Notes: generated by a model not told the origin, from the sequence alone. Shown: positions 1 through 8,371, numbered from the stretch's first letter. The stretch: 64,000 nt of DNA from an uncultured Oscillospiraceae bacterium (GCA_910584835.1 CAJUEG010000005.1:1-64000); one strand, 5' to 3'. Numbers and translations: made by a program.

Positions 1-1250
1 CAAGCGGTCTTGAAGTGCCGATCAGGGGAATGTTCAACGAGCAGTTTGCCGCTACTACCTCCGAAGAAATCCGAAAGACATTCAAAATGAAGCGGGAGCG
101 CGGTGAGTTCATCGGTGCATTTGCCACATACGGCTATAAGAAAGACCCCAACGACAAAAACAGCCTTTTGATAGATGAAGAAGCGGCAGAAGTCGTAAGA
201 AGCGTTTATCATTGGTTTGTGAATGAGGGGTACAGCAAAATGGGGATTGCAAAAAGGCTGAACAGCATGGGAGAGCCTAACCCCGAAGCCTATAAAAAGA
301 AAAAGGGGCTAAAGTATAATAATCCTAATTCCAGCAAAAATGATGGTTTATGGTCTGCCAGTACGGTTGCAAGGATATTGCAGAATGAAATTTATACCGG
401 CGTGATGGTGCAAGGACGTCACCGCATCATCAGCTACAAAGTACACAAGCAAATCGCTGTTCCCGAAGATGAATGGTTTGTTGTCCCCAACACTCACGAA
501 GCAATCATTGACAGGGAAACTTTTGAAAAAGCACAAGCCTTGCACAATCGTGACACAAGGACAGCGCCGGGCAAGCAAAAAGTCTATATATTGTCTGGCT
601 TTGTCCGCTGTGCCGACTGTAAAAAGGCTATGCGGCGGAAAACCGCCCGCAATCTCGCCTATTATGCCTGTCGCACTTTTACCGACAAAAAGACTTGCAG
701 TAAGCATTCTATCCGGCAGGACAAGTTAGAAGAAGCGGTTTTAGCCGCCCTGCAAATGCAGATTGCTCTTGTGGACAAACTATCAGAAGAAATTGAACGG
801 ATAAACAACGCGCCTGTTATTAACCGGGAAAACAAGCGATTGACCCTCGCGTTGAAACAGGCAGAGAAACAGCTAAAGCAACATAATGACGCTTCCGACA
901 GCTTATACCTTGACTGGAAAAGCGGCGACATTACCAAAGATGAATACCGCCGCTTAAAAGGCAAGATTGCCGAGCAGATTGCCCAGCTTGAACAGAATAT
1001 TTCTTATCTAAAAGAGGAAATGCAAGTGATGGCTGACGGTATCGACACCGACGACCCCTATCTTACTGCTTTTCTAAAGCACAAGAATATCCAAACCCTT
1101 AATCGCGGTATCGTGGTGGAATTGGTTAATATGGTTTGGGTGCATGAAAACGGGGAAATAACGGTGGACTTCAATTTTGCCGACGAGTATCAACGCATAC
1201 TTGATTACATTGAGAACAATCACAACATCCTTACGGTGATAGATCGTTGA
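1..1250 (+). CDS. Large serine recombinase, 3' part (cut by window edge)
   Basis: The frame is open from base 3 through the window edge, so the N-terminal resolvase catalytic domain lies mostly outside. What is visible is the end of the resolvase fold, the Recombinase domain (about residues 35-180 of the visible part), a zinc ribbon with the C-A-D-C pair and later cysteines near residues 197-231, and a C-terminal coiled coil (about 245-340). This is the layout of large serine site-specific recombinases of clostridial transposons and phages. The gene ends at 1250, next to the 3' end of a short collagen-like gene. Such recombinases commonly sit at the end of the element they move, so the right end of a second mobile element may lie near 1250-1290. 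The family call is firm; the element boundary is inference. Confidence 0.9.
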   Translation, partial: SGLEVPIRGMFNEQFAATTSEEIRKTFKMKRERGEFIGAFATYGYKKDPNDKNSLLIDEEAAEVVRSVYHWFVNEGYSKMGIAKRLNSMGEPNPEAYKKKKGLKYNNPNSSKNDGLWSASTVARILQNEIYTGVMVQGRHRIISYKVHKQIAVPEDEWFVVPNTHEAIIDRETFEKAQALHNRDTRTAPGKQKVYILSGFVRCADCKKAMRRKTARNLAYYACRTFTDKKTCSKHSIRQDKLEEAVLAALQMQIALVDKLSEEIERINNAPVINRENKRLTLALKQAEKQLKQHNDASDSLYLDWKSGDITKDEYRRLKGKIAEQIAQLEQNISYLKEEMQVMADGIDTDDPYLTAFLKHKNIQTLNRGIVVELVNMVWVHENGEITVDFNFADEYQRILDYIENNHNILTVIDR

Positions 1251-1283
1251 GCCCGCGATATAGCAGGCTCAACGATCTATCAC
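1236..1283. terminator. Perfect 18-bp inverted repeat at recombinase stop
   Basis: GTGATAGATCGTTGAGCC (1236-1253) pairs perfectly with 1266-1283 around a 12-nt loop and covers the recombinase stop codon. It lies between two convergent genes, so a bidirectional terminator is the simplest reading, although no T-run follows. It could also be a recombinase-binding arm of an element end. Confidence 0.5.
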
Positions 1284-1293
1284 TAAGCAAAAG

Positions 1294-1869
1294 CTAATGT
1301 TGTGCATAAATAAGCGGCGCAGTAGCGCCTGTGGCCCCGGTGGGGCCGGTGGGGCCGGTGGGGCCGGTGGCGCCGGCAGCGCCATCCGCGCCGGTGGCTC
1401 CGGCAGCGCCGGGCAGGCCGTCCGCGCCGGTAGGCCCGATGGGACCCGCAGCGCCGTCCAGGCCGGTGGCTCCCTCCGCCCCGGCAGGGCCTTCCGGGCC
1501 GGTAGGGCCGGTGGGGCCGACAGCTCCGGTGGCGGGCCCGGTGGGGCCGGTGGGACCGGCGGCCCCAGTGGGGCCGGTGAATACCGGCGCGTCCAGCGCC
1601 GCGCTCAGCTTCGCTCCCAGCAGCAGCTGCTGCTGGGTAATCTCATCCAGCGTCCGCTGGACGCTTTTGTTGACATCCAAAACGTCCTCAATGTCCGCAC
1701 CGCCGCTGAGACCGGGCAGGGTACCCAGAACGTATTGCAGCTTCTCGCCCTCGGCATTCAAAATGTGGCTCAGGCTCAGCTCCTCGGCGGCGATGGAGGC
1801 AATGATCTCATTGACGCTTCCGTCCCGGGTCAGAGGGGGATCAATGATGGGAAAATTGGGCTGCGACAT
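1294..1869 (-). CDS. Collagen-like protein, short, no C-terminal domain
   Basis: 191 residues. Residues 1-93 form a domain shared with the two neighbouring genes (core S-H-I-L-N-A-E-G-E-K-L-Q). About 30 Gly-X-Thr/Ala triplets follow, then a short tail ending A-P-L-I-Y-A-Q-H. Proteins of this build coat the exosporium of Bacillus and Clostridium spores; surface location is inferred from that family. The ATG at 1869 is preceded by GGAGGTG and follows the upstream paralogue's stop by 14 bp, so the two form an operon. Unlike the paralogue, it lacks the roughly 130-residue C-terminal beta-rich domain, and its 3' end faces a mobile-element recombinase, so it may have been truncated by insertion. 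Confidence 0.85.
   Translation of the reverse strand: MSQPNFPIIDPPLTRDGSVNEIIASIAAEELSLSHILNAEGEKLQYVLGTLPGLSGGADIEDVLDVNKSVQRTLDEITQQQLLLGAKLSAALDAPVFTGPTGAAGPTGPTGPATGAVGPTGPTGPEGPAGAEGATGLDGAAGPIGPTGADGLPGAAGATGADGAAGATGPTGPTGPTGATGATAPLIYAQH
1318..1580. repeat. Collagen triplet-coding repeat tract
   Basis: Degenerate 9-bp periodic DNA coding Gly-Pro-Thr-type triplets of the short collagen-like protein. Such tracts expand and contract easily, and assembly through them may be unreliable. Confidence 0.8.
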
Positions 1870-1883
1870 ACCGTTGCACCTCC

Positions 1884-2996
1884 TCAGCTCAGACGGGTGA
1901 TCATCAGGGAAGCGCCCGCAGAGCCCGGAAGCAGCGTCGCGGCGGACACGATCCCAAACATCTGCAGGGATACGGTGGTGCCGGCGGCAAGGTTGAGCAT
2001 AACCTCATTGGAGAAGTGGCTGAGAGACACCAGCGGCGCGATGGTGGAGGCCGTGTTTGCGGCGCCGTTGATCAACAGGGTGGTCCCGCTGGCCAGGGAG
2101 GCGGTGGTGTTCAACTCATAGGACAGACGGTAGCGTCCGGCGGTGTTCACGGTGAAAACGGTGTTGGCCGCGTTGACCGTAATGTCGGCGGGCAGAACCT
2201 GGGCGTCGGGCAGCGGGACGAGAACACCCGCCAGCACCACCGCCAGCACAGAGCCGCTGGTGTTGGCCGCAAAGCTGGAGGTGGCCGTCACATTGACGCC
2301 GGTGGGGCCGGTGGGGCCGGTGACGCCGGTAGCTCCGGTGACCCCGGTGGCCCCGGTGGCTCCGGTGGCGCCTGTCGCTCCGGTGGGGCCGGTGGCTCCG
2401 GCGGCGCCGGTAGCACCCACGGCTCCTGTGCTTCCGGTGGCTCCGGTGGCACCCGTGCTTCCGGTGGCTCCAGTGGGGCCGGTAGCCCCGTTCGCGCCGG
2501 TGGCCCCGGTGGGACCGGTAGCGCCTGTGGCGCCGATCACGCCGTCAGCTCCGGTGGGACCGGTGGCTCCGGTGGCACCCGTGCTTCCGGTAGCGCCGGT
2601 GGCTCCGGTGGGGCCGGTGGCACCCGTGGGGCCGGCAGGGCCGGTGGGACCGCCCGCAGGGCCGGTGGGGCCGGTGGGACCGGTGGGGCCGGTGGCGCCC
2701 TGCATTTGGGACGCCTCCAGAGCGCCCTGCATCTTTGCTCTCAGAAAGAGCTGGTTCTGGACGGTGGTCTCCAGCAGATCGCGCACGCTCTCGTTGGCGG
2801 CCAGCACGTCGCTGACAGTGGCCGGGGGGCCGCTGAGACCGGGCAGGGTACCCAGGATATATTGAAGTTTCTCGCCCTCGGCGTTCAAAATGTGGCTGAG
2901 ACCCAGCTCCTCCATGGCGATGGAGGACAGGATCTGATTGACTGCGTCTTCCCGGTCAATCGGGGGATTGACAACGGGAAAGCTGGGCATAGACAT
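1884..2996 (-). CDS. Collagen-like exosporium-type protein
   Basis: 370 residues starting at the ATG at 2996, with AGGAG 8 nt upstream. Residues 1-95 are the shared N-terminal domain (M-S-M-P-S-F-P, then S-H-I-L-N-A-E-G-E-K-L-Q), about 100-235 are uninterrupted Gly-X-Y triplets rich in Thr, and about 236-370 form a beta-rich domain like the C-terminal C1q/TNF-like heads of BclA-type glycoproteins. Spore-surface hair protein is the likely role. First gene of a two-gene operon with the shorter collagen-like gene. A sigma-K-type promoter lies upstream, fitting late mother-cell expression; sigma-K itself is encoded by the ICE-split gene further right in this window. Confidence 0.88.
   Translation of the reverse strand: MSMPSFPVVNPPIDREDAVNQILSSIAMEELGLSHILNAEGEKLQYILGTLPGLSGPPATVSDVLAANESVRDLLETTVQNQLFLRAKMQGALEASQMQGATGPTGPTGPTGPAGGPTGPAGPTGATGPTGATGATGSTGATGATGPTGADGVIGATGATGPTGATGANGATGPTGATGSTGATGATGSTGAVGATGAAGATGPTGATGATGATGATGVTGATGVTGPTGPTGVNVTATSSFAANTSGSVLAVVLAGVLVPLPDAQVLPADITVNAANTVFTVNTAGRYRLSYELNTTASLASGTTLLINGAANTASTIAPLVSLSHFSNEVMLNLAAGTTVSLQMFGIVSAATLLPGSAGASLMITRLS
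2296..2700. repeat. Collagen triplet-coding repeat tract
   Basis: Long array of 9-bp units coding the Gly-Pro-Thr/Gly-Ala-Thr triplets of the larger collagen-like protein. It also produces long artificial open frames on the opposite strand. Confidence 0.8.
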
Positions 2997-3069
2997 GGAC
3001 AAAACTCCTTTCCAGACGGCGTAAGCCGGTTGTTTGGCCGGATAGACCGGCCCCGGCAGACGCCTGATA

Positions 3070-3098
3070 TATCGTATGTGCCCGCAGTCCGGCAGGTT
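3070..3098 (-). promoter_or_regulatory. Candidate sigma-K promoter of the collagen-like operon
   Basis: On the minus strand, CATACGATA (3070-3078) matches the sigma-K -10 consensus CATA-NNN-TA, and AAC (3096-3098) supplies the AC of the -35 with 17 bp between. The start codon is 74 bp downstream. Match to consensus only; a sigma-E promoter would look similar at -10. Confidence 0.5.
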
Positions 3099-3234
3099 CC
3101 GTCTTTCGACATTCTCCAATGGGGAGCCGTGCGCATAAAATGGACCGGCGGCGCGGACCACGCGCCGTACATCCGCCGCTTTCTGCCCAAAGGAGAACAT
3201 TCCGAAAGGGAGCGGTGATTGGAGTAGGTAAGAT

Positions 3235-4017
3235 ATGTCTATGCCTTCTTTTCCTCCCTGTGGGGCGGATATGACAAAAGATGAGGCGCTTACGATGATT
3301 ATTGCCTCCATTGCCATGGAGGAGCTGGCACTCAGCCATATTTTGAATGCCGAAGGCGAGAAGCTTCAATATATTCTGGGCACACTCCCGGGAGGGCAGA
3401 AAATCTGCGCCAGCCCCCAGGAGGTTTTGGCGGTAAACAAGAGTGTGACAGAGCTGCTGAACACTGTGATGCAAAGCCAAATGCTGCTGAAGGGAAAAAT
3501 GGAAAAGGCACTGGAGGCCGGAAGCTGCACACCCGCGCCGGAGCCGCCCTGTCCGGGAGGCCCGTCCTGCGGCGGCAGCCCGTGCTGCCAGAAAAGTGCG
3601 ATTCAGCTGGTCGGCCGGTGTGATGGCTTTTCCTGGGACAATGGTTTTTTCCTGCCTTGGAAATGCAGGGGACGCAGGGGCTGCGGCATTCGCTGGAGTG
3701 AGGAAATGCCCGGACTGGTGAATTTGGACCCGAAGAAAACCTATGGGTTGAATTACACCATAAATGTCCGCGGCCCGTACCGCGGGGACGGCGCGGGAGC
3801 CATCTTTGTCAGGCTCACACCTTGCGATGCGTTTCAGGAGGTGCCGCCCCTTTATTTTTCTGTAAAATGCTTGGAGTGCGCCCCCTTGACGCTGCAGTAT
3901 TCCACCATACTTTTCCCGCAGGAGCATCCTGTTCCCTGCGCCGACCTTTCCCTGCTTCTGAATTATGGAGGCAGCCTTTTTGTAGAGCAGGCGTCCCTTG
4001 ACATCTATGAGATTTAG
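3235..4017 (+). CDS. Paralogue of the collagen-like proteins with a non-collagen C-terminus
   Basis: 260 residues, divergent from the collagen-like operon. Residues 1-93 are the same domain as in its two neighbours (M-S-M-P-S-F-P, A-L-S-H-I-L-N-A-E-G-E-K-L-Q, then a V-N-K-S-V helix). The collagen stretch is replaced by a short Pro/Gly/Cys-rich linker (about 98-120) and a 140-residue domain I do not recognise, with several cysteines and beta-strand-like segments. The shared N-terminus suggests a common targeting or assembly domain, probably for the spore surface. ATG at 3235 has GGAG upstream. No function is assigned beyond this. Confidence 0.75.
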   Translation: MSMPSFPPCGADMTKDEALTMIIASIAMEELALSHILNAEGEKLQYILGTLPGGQKICASPQEVLAVNKSVTELLNTVMQSQMLLKGKMEKALEAGSCTPAPEPPCPGGPSCGGSPCCQKSAIQLVGRCDGFSWDNGFFLPWKCRGRRGCGIRWSEEMPGLVNLDPKKTYGLNYTINVRGPYRGDGAGAIFVRLTPCDAFQEVPPLYFSVKCLECAPLTLQYSTILFPQEHPVPCADLSLLLNYGGSLFVEQASLDIYEI

Positions 4018-4200
4018 GCATTGATTTGCCCAGCACTGTTTTAACTCCGGGTTCCTCCAGACCGCGTTTGACTCTGCGTACCCTCCGCTGCCCCTCCTCC
4101 CGACAGTGTCTGATGGCAGCGCATCACGCCATAAGAAGGGCTGTCAACCGGCCTGACTGTCCATTTCGAGCAGAAAAAAGGCCCACTCAGGCAGAACCTA

Positions 4201-4229
4201 TTGTCTGACGCCAAAATTTCTGTTATGGT
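4201..4229 (+). promoter_or_regulatory. Possible sigma-A promoter for the HU gene
   Basis: TTGTCT, 17-bp spacer, TATGGT, about 90 bp upstream of the HU start. The rest of the 300-bp gap from 4018 holds nothing recognisable. Confidence 0.35.
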
Positions 4230-4316
4230 GTAGATGTAACTGTGGGTCCGGCAAGCTGCCGGGGCCATCAAGAAAAAATCGGCGAAGAGGTACCCTTTGC
4301 CGGAACAGGGGGAAAC

Positions 4317-4604
4317 ATGAACAAACAGGAATTAATTGAGCGCATGGCGGATAAGACCAAGCTGACAAAAAAGGACTGCGGCGCCGTCCTGGACAGCCTG
4401 CTGTCCACAGTCACGGAGGCTTTGCAGGAGAGGGAACCCGTCAAGCTGAGCGGCTTTGGCAGCTTTGAGGCAAAGCGCCGGGCGGCCAGAACGGGGCGCA
4501 ACCCGCAGACGAGAGAAACCGTAGAGATCCCGGCGCAGATTGTCCCCGCGTTCAAAGCGGGGAAGGGGCTGAAAGAAAGCGTGGCCGGCCAAAGAGAGAA
4601 CTAA
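4317..4604 (+). CDS. HU-family DNA-binding protein
   Basis: 95 residues, the usual length for HU/IHF. The N-terminal helices start M-N-K-Q-E-L-I-E-R-M-A; the G-F-G-S-F-E-A-K-R-R motif (about residues 45-54) and the arm G-R-N-P-Q-T (about 61-66) are diagnostic. It binds and bends DNA without strong sequence preference and compacts the nucleoid. The ATG at 4317 follows a weak AGGGGGA site. Small divergences, such as a shortened C-terminal arm ending, suggest one of several HU paralogues rather than the main copy. Confidence 0.93.
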   Translation: MNKQELIERMADKTKLTKKDCGAVLDSLLSTVTEALQEREPVKLSGFGSFEAKRRAARTGRNPQTRETVEIPAQIVPAFKAGKGLKESVAGQREN

Positions 4605-4688
4605 CTGCGCATTTGCGGCGGCGGTCAGGCTCCGCGCGCAAGCGGGACAAATGCTGCGAAGCCCTATTGAGAACCAGGGGGAAAACAC

Positions 4689-5300
4689 TTGAAAAAACTA
4701 GCAATTCTTTTTGCGCTGACGCTCTGCGCAGCGCTGGCGGGCTGCAGCCAGCCCGCCCAGGGCGAAGAATCTCCTGCGCCGCAGGAATCTTCCAAAGCCG
4801 AAGTTATCACTGCTTCTCCGGCTGACGAGTCTGATGAACCAAGGCCGCCGGAGGGGGAACGGACGGTCACGCTTTATATCGGCACAAAGGCCGGGGGGTT
4901 TGCGGAGTACGCCATGACCTACGAGGGGGAGCTGACCCCGGAAGCGTTGATCCAGGGGATCGCGGATCTGACCGGCTGGGATTTGACCCTGGCGGAGAGC
5001 GTCACCAGCGGCAAGGGAGGGATGGGCGTGTGCCTGTCCAGCGAATCAGCCCTGTTTACCGGCCCTCCCGACCCGCAGAAAGAGGAGTTCCGTATGTACG
5101 ATGTGGGTCAGCTTGCGGAGACAATTTTGGACAGCATCCAAAAAACCTTGCAGGAGGGCTTTACTTTGGAGGGCGGCGACCCGGATACACTGGATATTTG
5201 GTACTACATGGAGGGAACGAAGCCTTTGGAGCTTCCCGCCCTGGGGCTGTCCTGGCCGATTGACCAGCCGTATCAATGGACAGGAGCGAGAAGTGAGTAG
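4689..5300 (+). CDS. Secreted lipoprotein, possible GerMN-like domain
   Basis: 203 residues from a TTG start preceded by AGGGGG. The first 20 residues are a lipoprotein signal with lipobox L-A-G-C, followed by a Ser/Glu/Pro-rich linker to about residue 55. The remaining domain starts T-V-T-L-Y-I-G-T-K and contains a helix and repeated strands. The opening strand and overall order recall the GerMN domain of spore-related lipoproteins, but I cannot confirm this by eye. It stands alone, with a strong terminator 42 bp after the stop. Extracytoplasmic membrane anchoring is clear; function is not. Confidence 0.7.
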   Translation: MKKLAILFALTLCAALAGCSQPAQGEESPAPQESSKAEVITASPADESDEPRPPEGERTVTLYIGTKAGGFAEYAMTYEGELTPEALIQGIADLTGWDLTLAESVTSGKGGMGVCLSSESALFTGPPDPQKEEFRMYDVGQLAETILDSIQKTLQEGFTLEGGDPDTLDIWYYMEGTKPLELPALGLSWPIDQPYQWTGARSE

Positions 5301-5341
5301 TATCAGTGTTTTTATGCTGTTTGCCCAGAGCGTCGAACTGC

Positions 5342-5381
5342 AAAAGGCGGCGGGGGAGTGAAATCCCCAGCCGCCTTTTTT
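5342..5381 (+). terminator. Rho-independent terminator
   Basis: GGCGGC and GGGGA pair with TCCCC and GCCGCC around GTGAAA, then a run of T. It ends the lipoprotein transcript. From here to about 5655 I see no gene. Confidence 0.85.
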
Positions 5382-5658
5382 AACGCCTGCCGGCAGAAGA
5401 AAAGTCGCGCCGCACAGCCTCGATAAGGTACAATAAATTGCGAAAAAAGGAAAAGGATAAGGCGAATGCCCTCCTGCGCCGTGTTTTTTGAAACAATCGG
5501 CGCCGGGAAAATTCTTCTTTGGCCCATTGCTCACAGGGCATGTCCGAACAGGCGCAAACGCGTGGCGGAACTGGACTTTCCGGCTCCCTGCGGCCCTTGC
5601 TTCAGCGGACAAATTTGGCGAGCTGTCCGCCAGTCTGGGCGTTCTCCGGCGATCCCCC

Positions 5659-5709
5659 TTGTTTTTTACGGGAAATGACACTATAATAGGCTGAGAAACC
5701 GTTTCAGCC
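5659..5709 (+). promoter_or_regulatory. Sigma-A promoter with palindromic operator (LacI autoregulation)
   Basis: TTGTTT (5659-5664), 17 bp, TATAAT (5682-5687). Directly downstream, 5689-5709 is a near-palindrome with arms GGCTGA/TCAGCC and centre AAACCGTTT, typical of LacI/PurR-type operators. It would cover the transcription start, so the regulator encoded 113 bp downstream probably represses itself and the carrier behind it. Confidence 0.65.
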
Positions 5710-5821
5710 ATAGATGTTTGCTGTCCCATGAAATTTGTCAGGGTTTCTGCATATTTCCCTGGCGCCCGCGGAGATTTTTGTCGCGGGTCCGCACATGCAA
5801 AGCATATTCGGAGGTGACAGA

Positions 5822-6835
5822 ATGCCAGAGCGCCCAACGTTAAAGACCATCGGGCAGATAGCGGGATTGTCCCACGTAGCGGTGTCCAAGGCGTTGCGGG
5901 ATGCCCCGGACATCTCCGCCGCCACCAAAGAGCGTGTGAAAAGAATTGCCGATGAATTGGGGTATACACCCAATGTGGCGGCCAGAAACCTCTATCTCCG
6001 GCGCACCAGCGCCATCGGCATGATCGTCCCCGCCATGGGGGACAACACGGCCTATGACCTTATTTTTAACGAAGTCAGCGCGGCAGCGGCGGCGCTGGAC
6101 TTCTGCGTCATGCTGGGCAGCAGCCACCGCAGCCCTCAGCTGGAGGCGCGCCATTGCGGCATGATGGTGGGCAATCAGGTGGGGGCGCTGATCGTGGCGC
6201 CCTGCACCAGCGACGTATCCCATATCAAAGCGGCCTGCGGCCCTACGCCCGTCATTTTCATAGGAGGCAAAACCGATCTGGAGGAGGAGTACGCCCTGGT
6301 GTGCGACTATCGCCACAGCGGGACGCTGGCGGTGGAGCATTTGACCGGGCTGGGCCACAGAGACATTGTCCTGCTCACCTATGAGCCGGAGAACCGCACG
6401 ATCCTGCAAAAGGAGGAGGGCTTTTCCGCGGCGATGAAATCCCGGGGCCTCACGCCCCGGATTCTTCGGACGGGGAACGCCGCCGATGCGATGCGGGCGG
6501 GGATGGAGGCGGTGAAGCTGCTGCTGGAGGGAGGAGGGCTGCCCACCGCCATCTGGTGCGCCAGCGACTATATGGCGGTGGGGGCTGTCAGCGCCCTGAG
6601 GCGCCATGGGCTGTCCGTCCCGGGCGACATCTCCGTGATGGGGCACGACGATCTCTATTCCGGCCTGTACCCGGAAGCGGGCCTCACCACCCTGCGCACG
6701 CCGATGGCGGAGATGGGCAAGGCGGCGGTGGAGCTGGCCATCGCCTTGATTGAGCACGACAGCCGGATTCATCCCCGGCAGGTATTTCGGTCCTCCCTGG
6801 TGGTTCGCGGCAGCACCGGGGCGGTCCGGCCCTGA
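5822..6835 (+). CDS. LacI-family transcriptional regulator
   Basis: 337 residues from the ATG at 5822 with GGAGGTGA 7 nt upstream. Residues 4-60 are the LacI helix-turn-helix and hinge (L-K-T-I-G-Q-I-A-G-L-S-H-V-A-V-S-K-A-L) and the rest is a periplasmic-binding-protein-like effector domain. The H-V-A-V-S-K-A-L recognition helix fits the family's symmetric AAAC/GTTT operators, and one lies at the promoter. The next gene, a carrier, starts 25 bp after the stop, so the regulator probably senses that carrier's substrate or a product of it. The ligand cannot be read from sequence. Confidence 0.93.
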   Translation: MPERPTLKTIGQIAGLSHVAVSKALRDAPDISAATKERVKRIADELGYTPNVAARNLYLRRTSAIGMIVPAMGDNTAYDLIFNEVSAAAAALDFCVMLGSSHRSPQLEARHCGMMVGNQVGALIVAPCTSDVSHIKAACGPTPVIFIGGKTDLEEEYALVCDYRHSGTLAVEHLTGLGHRDIVLLTYEPENRTILQKEEGFSAAMKSRGLTPRILRTGNAADAMRAGMEAVKLLLEGGGLPTAIWCASDYMAVGAVSALRRHGLSVPGDISVMGHDDLYSGLYPEAGLTTLRTPMAEMGKAAVELAIALIEHDSRIHPRQVFRSSLVVRGSTGAVRP

Positions 6836-6860
6836 TCTTCCAAAGAAAGGGATCAGCTTT

Positions 6861-8213
6861 ATGGAAGAGCGCAAACAGCGGCAGACCCCTCATGTCTTCG
6901 TAATTCTGGCCGTCCTTCTCCTGCTGGCCTCGGCGCTGACCTGGCTGGTGCCTGCCGGGAGCTACAAGCGGGAATTCCATGAGGCCGCCGGTCAGACGGT
7001 GGTGGTGCCGGGCAGCTTTGCCTACACGGAGCCGTCCCCGGTGGCCCCATGGCAGCTGCCCCGGCTCCTCTTTGAGGCCCTCACCACCGGTTCCGCCCCG
7101 CAGCTGATTTTCTTTGTCCTGCTTCTGGGCGGGGCCTTTGAGATTATTCTTGAGAGCGGGGCGGTGACAGCCCTGTGCGCCTGGGTGATCCGGCGGTTCC
7201 AGCGGCGGCGGGCGTGGCTTGTTCCGGCCTTTTTGGCGGTATTTTCGGTGTTTGGCTTCACCATGGGGCTGACCACCGCCTCCATTATCTTTCTTCCGCT
7301 GGGGATGGCGGCGGCAAAGTCCCTGGGCTATGACGAGAAGACCGGCATGGCTATGGTGATGCTGGGCACCAACGCGGGCTTTGCGGCGGGAATTTACAAC
7401 CCATTCTCTGTCGGCGTCGCCCAGACTATTGCGGAACTGCCCCCGTACTCCGGGGCATGGCTTCGGTGGCTGCTGCTGGCGGCGCTGGTGCCTGCCACTG
7501 CCGCTTACATTCTCCGAAGGGCCGGAGAGCCGGCATGTTCCGGGAAAGGGGAGCTCTTCGCGGAGCAGACCTTCTCTCCGCGGCAGGGGCTAATATTGGC
7601 CCTGCTGCTCGGGGCGCTGGCCCTGGTGGTCTGGGGCGTGGGGGCACAGGGCTGGAAGGTGCCGGAGATTGCCGCCGTCTTTCTGGCGCTGGGCGTCGTC
7701 TGCGGCGCGGCGGCCGGATTTTCAGCAAATCGGATCTGCGCTCTGGAGGTGGCGGGGTGCAGAAAGATGGTTTCCGGCGCGCTGACCATCGGCCTGGCCG
7801 CCGCTCTGCGGCTGGTGCTGGTGCGGGGCGGGATTCTGGACAGCGTGGTCTACGGACTGCTTCAACTGGTGGAGCGCCTGCCCGCCTGGGGCCAGCTCCT
7901 GGGAATGTTTTACACCAACGCCCTGTTGGACCTGCTGATTACATCCGGCTCCGGCCACGCGGCGGTAGCTATGCCCCTGATGGTCCCGCTGGCCGACGCT
8001 CTGGGGCTCTCCCGGCAGGCGGCGGTGCTGGCCTTCCAGCTGGGAGACGGGCTGGTGAATCTGGTCTCTCCCATCTCCAACACGCTGGTGAGCTGCCTGG
8101 CCCTGTCGGGAGTCAGTTACCAGAAGTGGCTTCGGTATTTTTTGCCCCTGGTGGGAATCTATCTGATCATAGGCACAGGGTTTATGCTTCTGGCTGGTGC
8201 CGTGGGATATTAA
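6861..8213 (+). CDS. YfcC/ArcD-type membrane carrier
   Basis: 450 residues with about twelve hydrophobic segments. It begins with a short basic tail, then a first helix ending in the family's L-V-P-A-G-S-Y motif. T-N-A-G-F-A-A-G-I-Y-N-P-F and L-L-I-T-S-G-S-G-H-A are also characteristic of the C4-dicarboxylate anaerobic carrier superfamily that includes YfcC and arginine/ornithine antiporters. It is an inner-membrane transporter for an amino acid, peptide or organic acid; the substrate is unknown. Likely co-transcribed with and controlled by the upstream LacI-type regulator; a terminator follows at once. Confidence 0.88.
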   Translation: MEERKQRQTPHVFVILAVLLLLASALTWLVPAGSYKREFHEAAGQTVVVPGSFAYTEPSPVAPWQLPRLLFEALTTGSAPQLIFFVLLLGGAFEIILESGAVTALCAWVIRRFQRRRAWLVPAFLAVFSVFGFTMGLTTASIIFLPLGMAAAKSLGYDEKTGMAMVMLGTNAGFAAGIYNPFSVGVAQTIAELPPYSGAWLRWLLLAALVPATAAYILRRAGEPACSGKGELFAEQTFSPRQGLILALLLGALALVVWGVGAQGWKVPEIAAVFLALGVVCGAAAGFSANRICALEVAGCRKMVSGALTIGLAAALRLVLVRGGILDSVVYGLLQLVERLPAWGQLLGMFYTNALLDLLITSGSGHAAVAMPLMVPLADALGLSRQAAVLAFQLGDGLVNLVSPISNTLVSCLALSGVSYQKWLRYFLPLVGIYLIIGTGFMLLAGAVGY

Positions 8214-8226
8214 AATAGCGGATGAA

Positions 8227-8262
8227 AAGGCCGCGGGACCCAAAGTCCCGCGGCCTTCTGTA
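8227..8262 (+). terminator. Rho-independent terminator
   Basis: AAGGCCGCGGGAC pairs perfectly with GTCCCGCGGCCTT (8245-8257) around CCAAA. It ends the regulator-carrier operon. Confidence 0.85.
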
Positions 8263-8286
8263 TTTTGGCCAAAGCCTGGCCTGGTA

Positions 8287-8315
8287 TTGACAAATATGTG
8301 AATACATACTATAAT
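8287..8315 (+). promoter_or_regulatory. Consensus sigma-A promoter of the large surface protein
   Basis: TTGACA, 17 bp, TATAAT: a perfect consensus promoter about 160 bp upstream of the surface-protein start. The long leader carries two copies of a palindrome and, at 8390-8470, GC-rich hairpins that I cannot assign to a known riboswitch. Confidence 0.75.
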
Positions 8316-8326
8316 ATACCTTGTTC

Positions 8327-8371
8327 TTTCACGAGAAAGTATATATTATGTTATAAAATTTCACGAGAAAG
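8327..8371. repeat. Two palindromic repeats in the promoter leader
   Basis: TTTCACGAGAAAG occurs at 8327-8339 and 8359-8371. Each is a dyad (CTTTC/GAAAG-like) and the copies are 32 bp apart, about three helical turns. Their place just after a consensus promoter suggests cooperative repressor binding. Confidence 0.6.

Noticed and set aside
1297..3218. Plus-strand Gly- or Pro-rich frames opposite the collagen-like genes
   Set aside because: Triplet repeats read in other frames; the minus-strand genes have good starts and shared N-terminal domains.
4018..4316. tRNA or small RNA in the gap before the HU gene
   Set aside because: No cloverleaf or T-loop motif seen; only a weak promoter is supportable.
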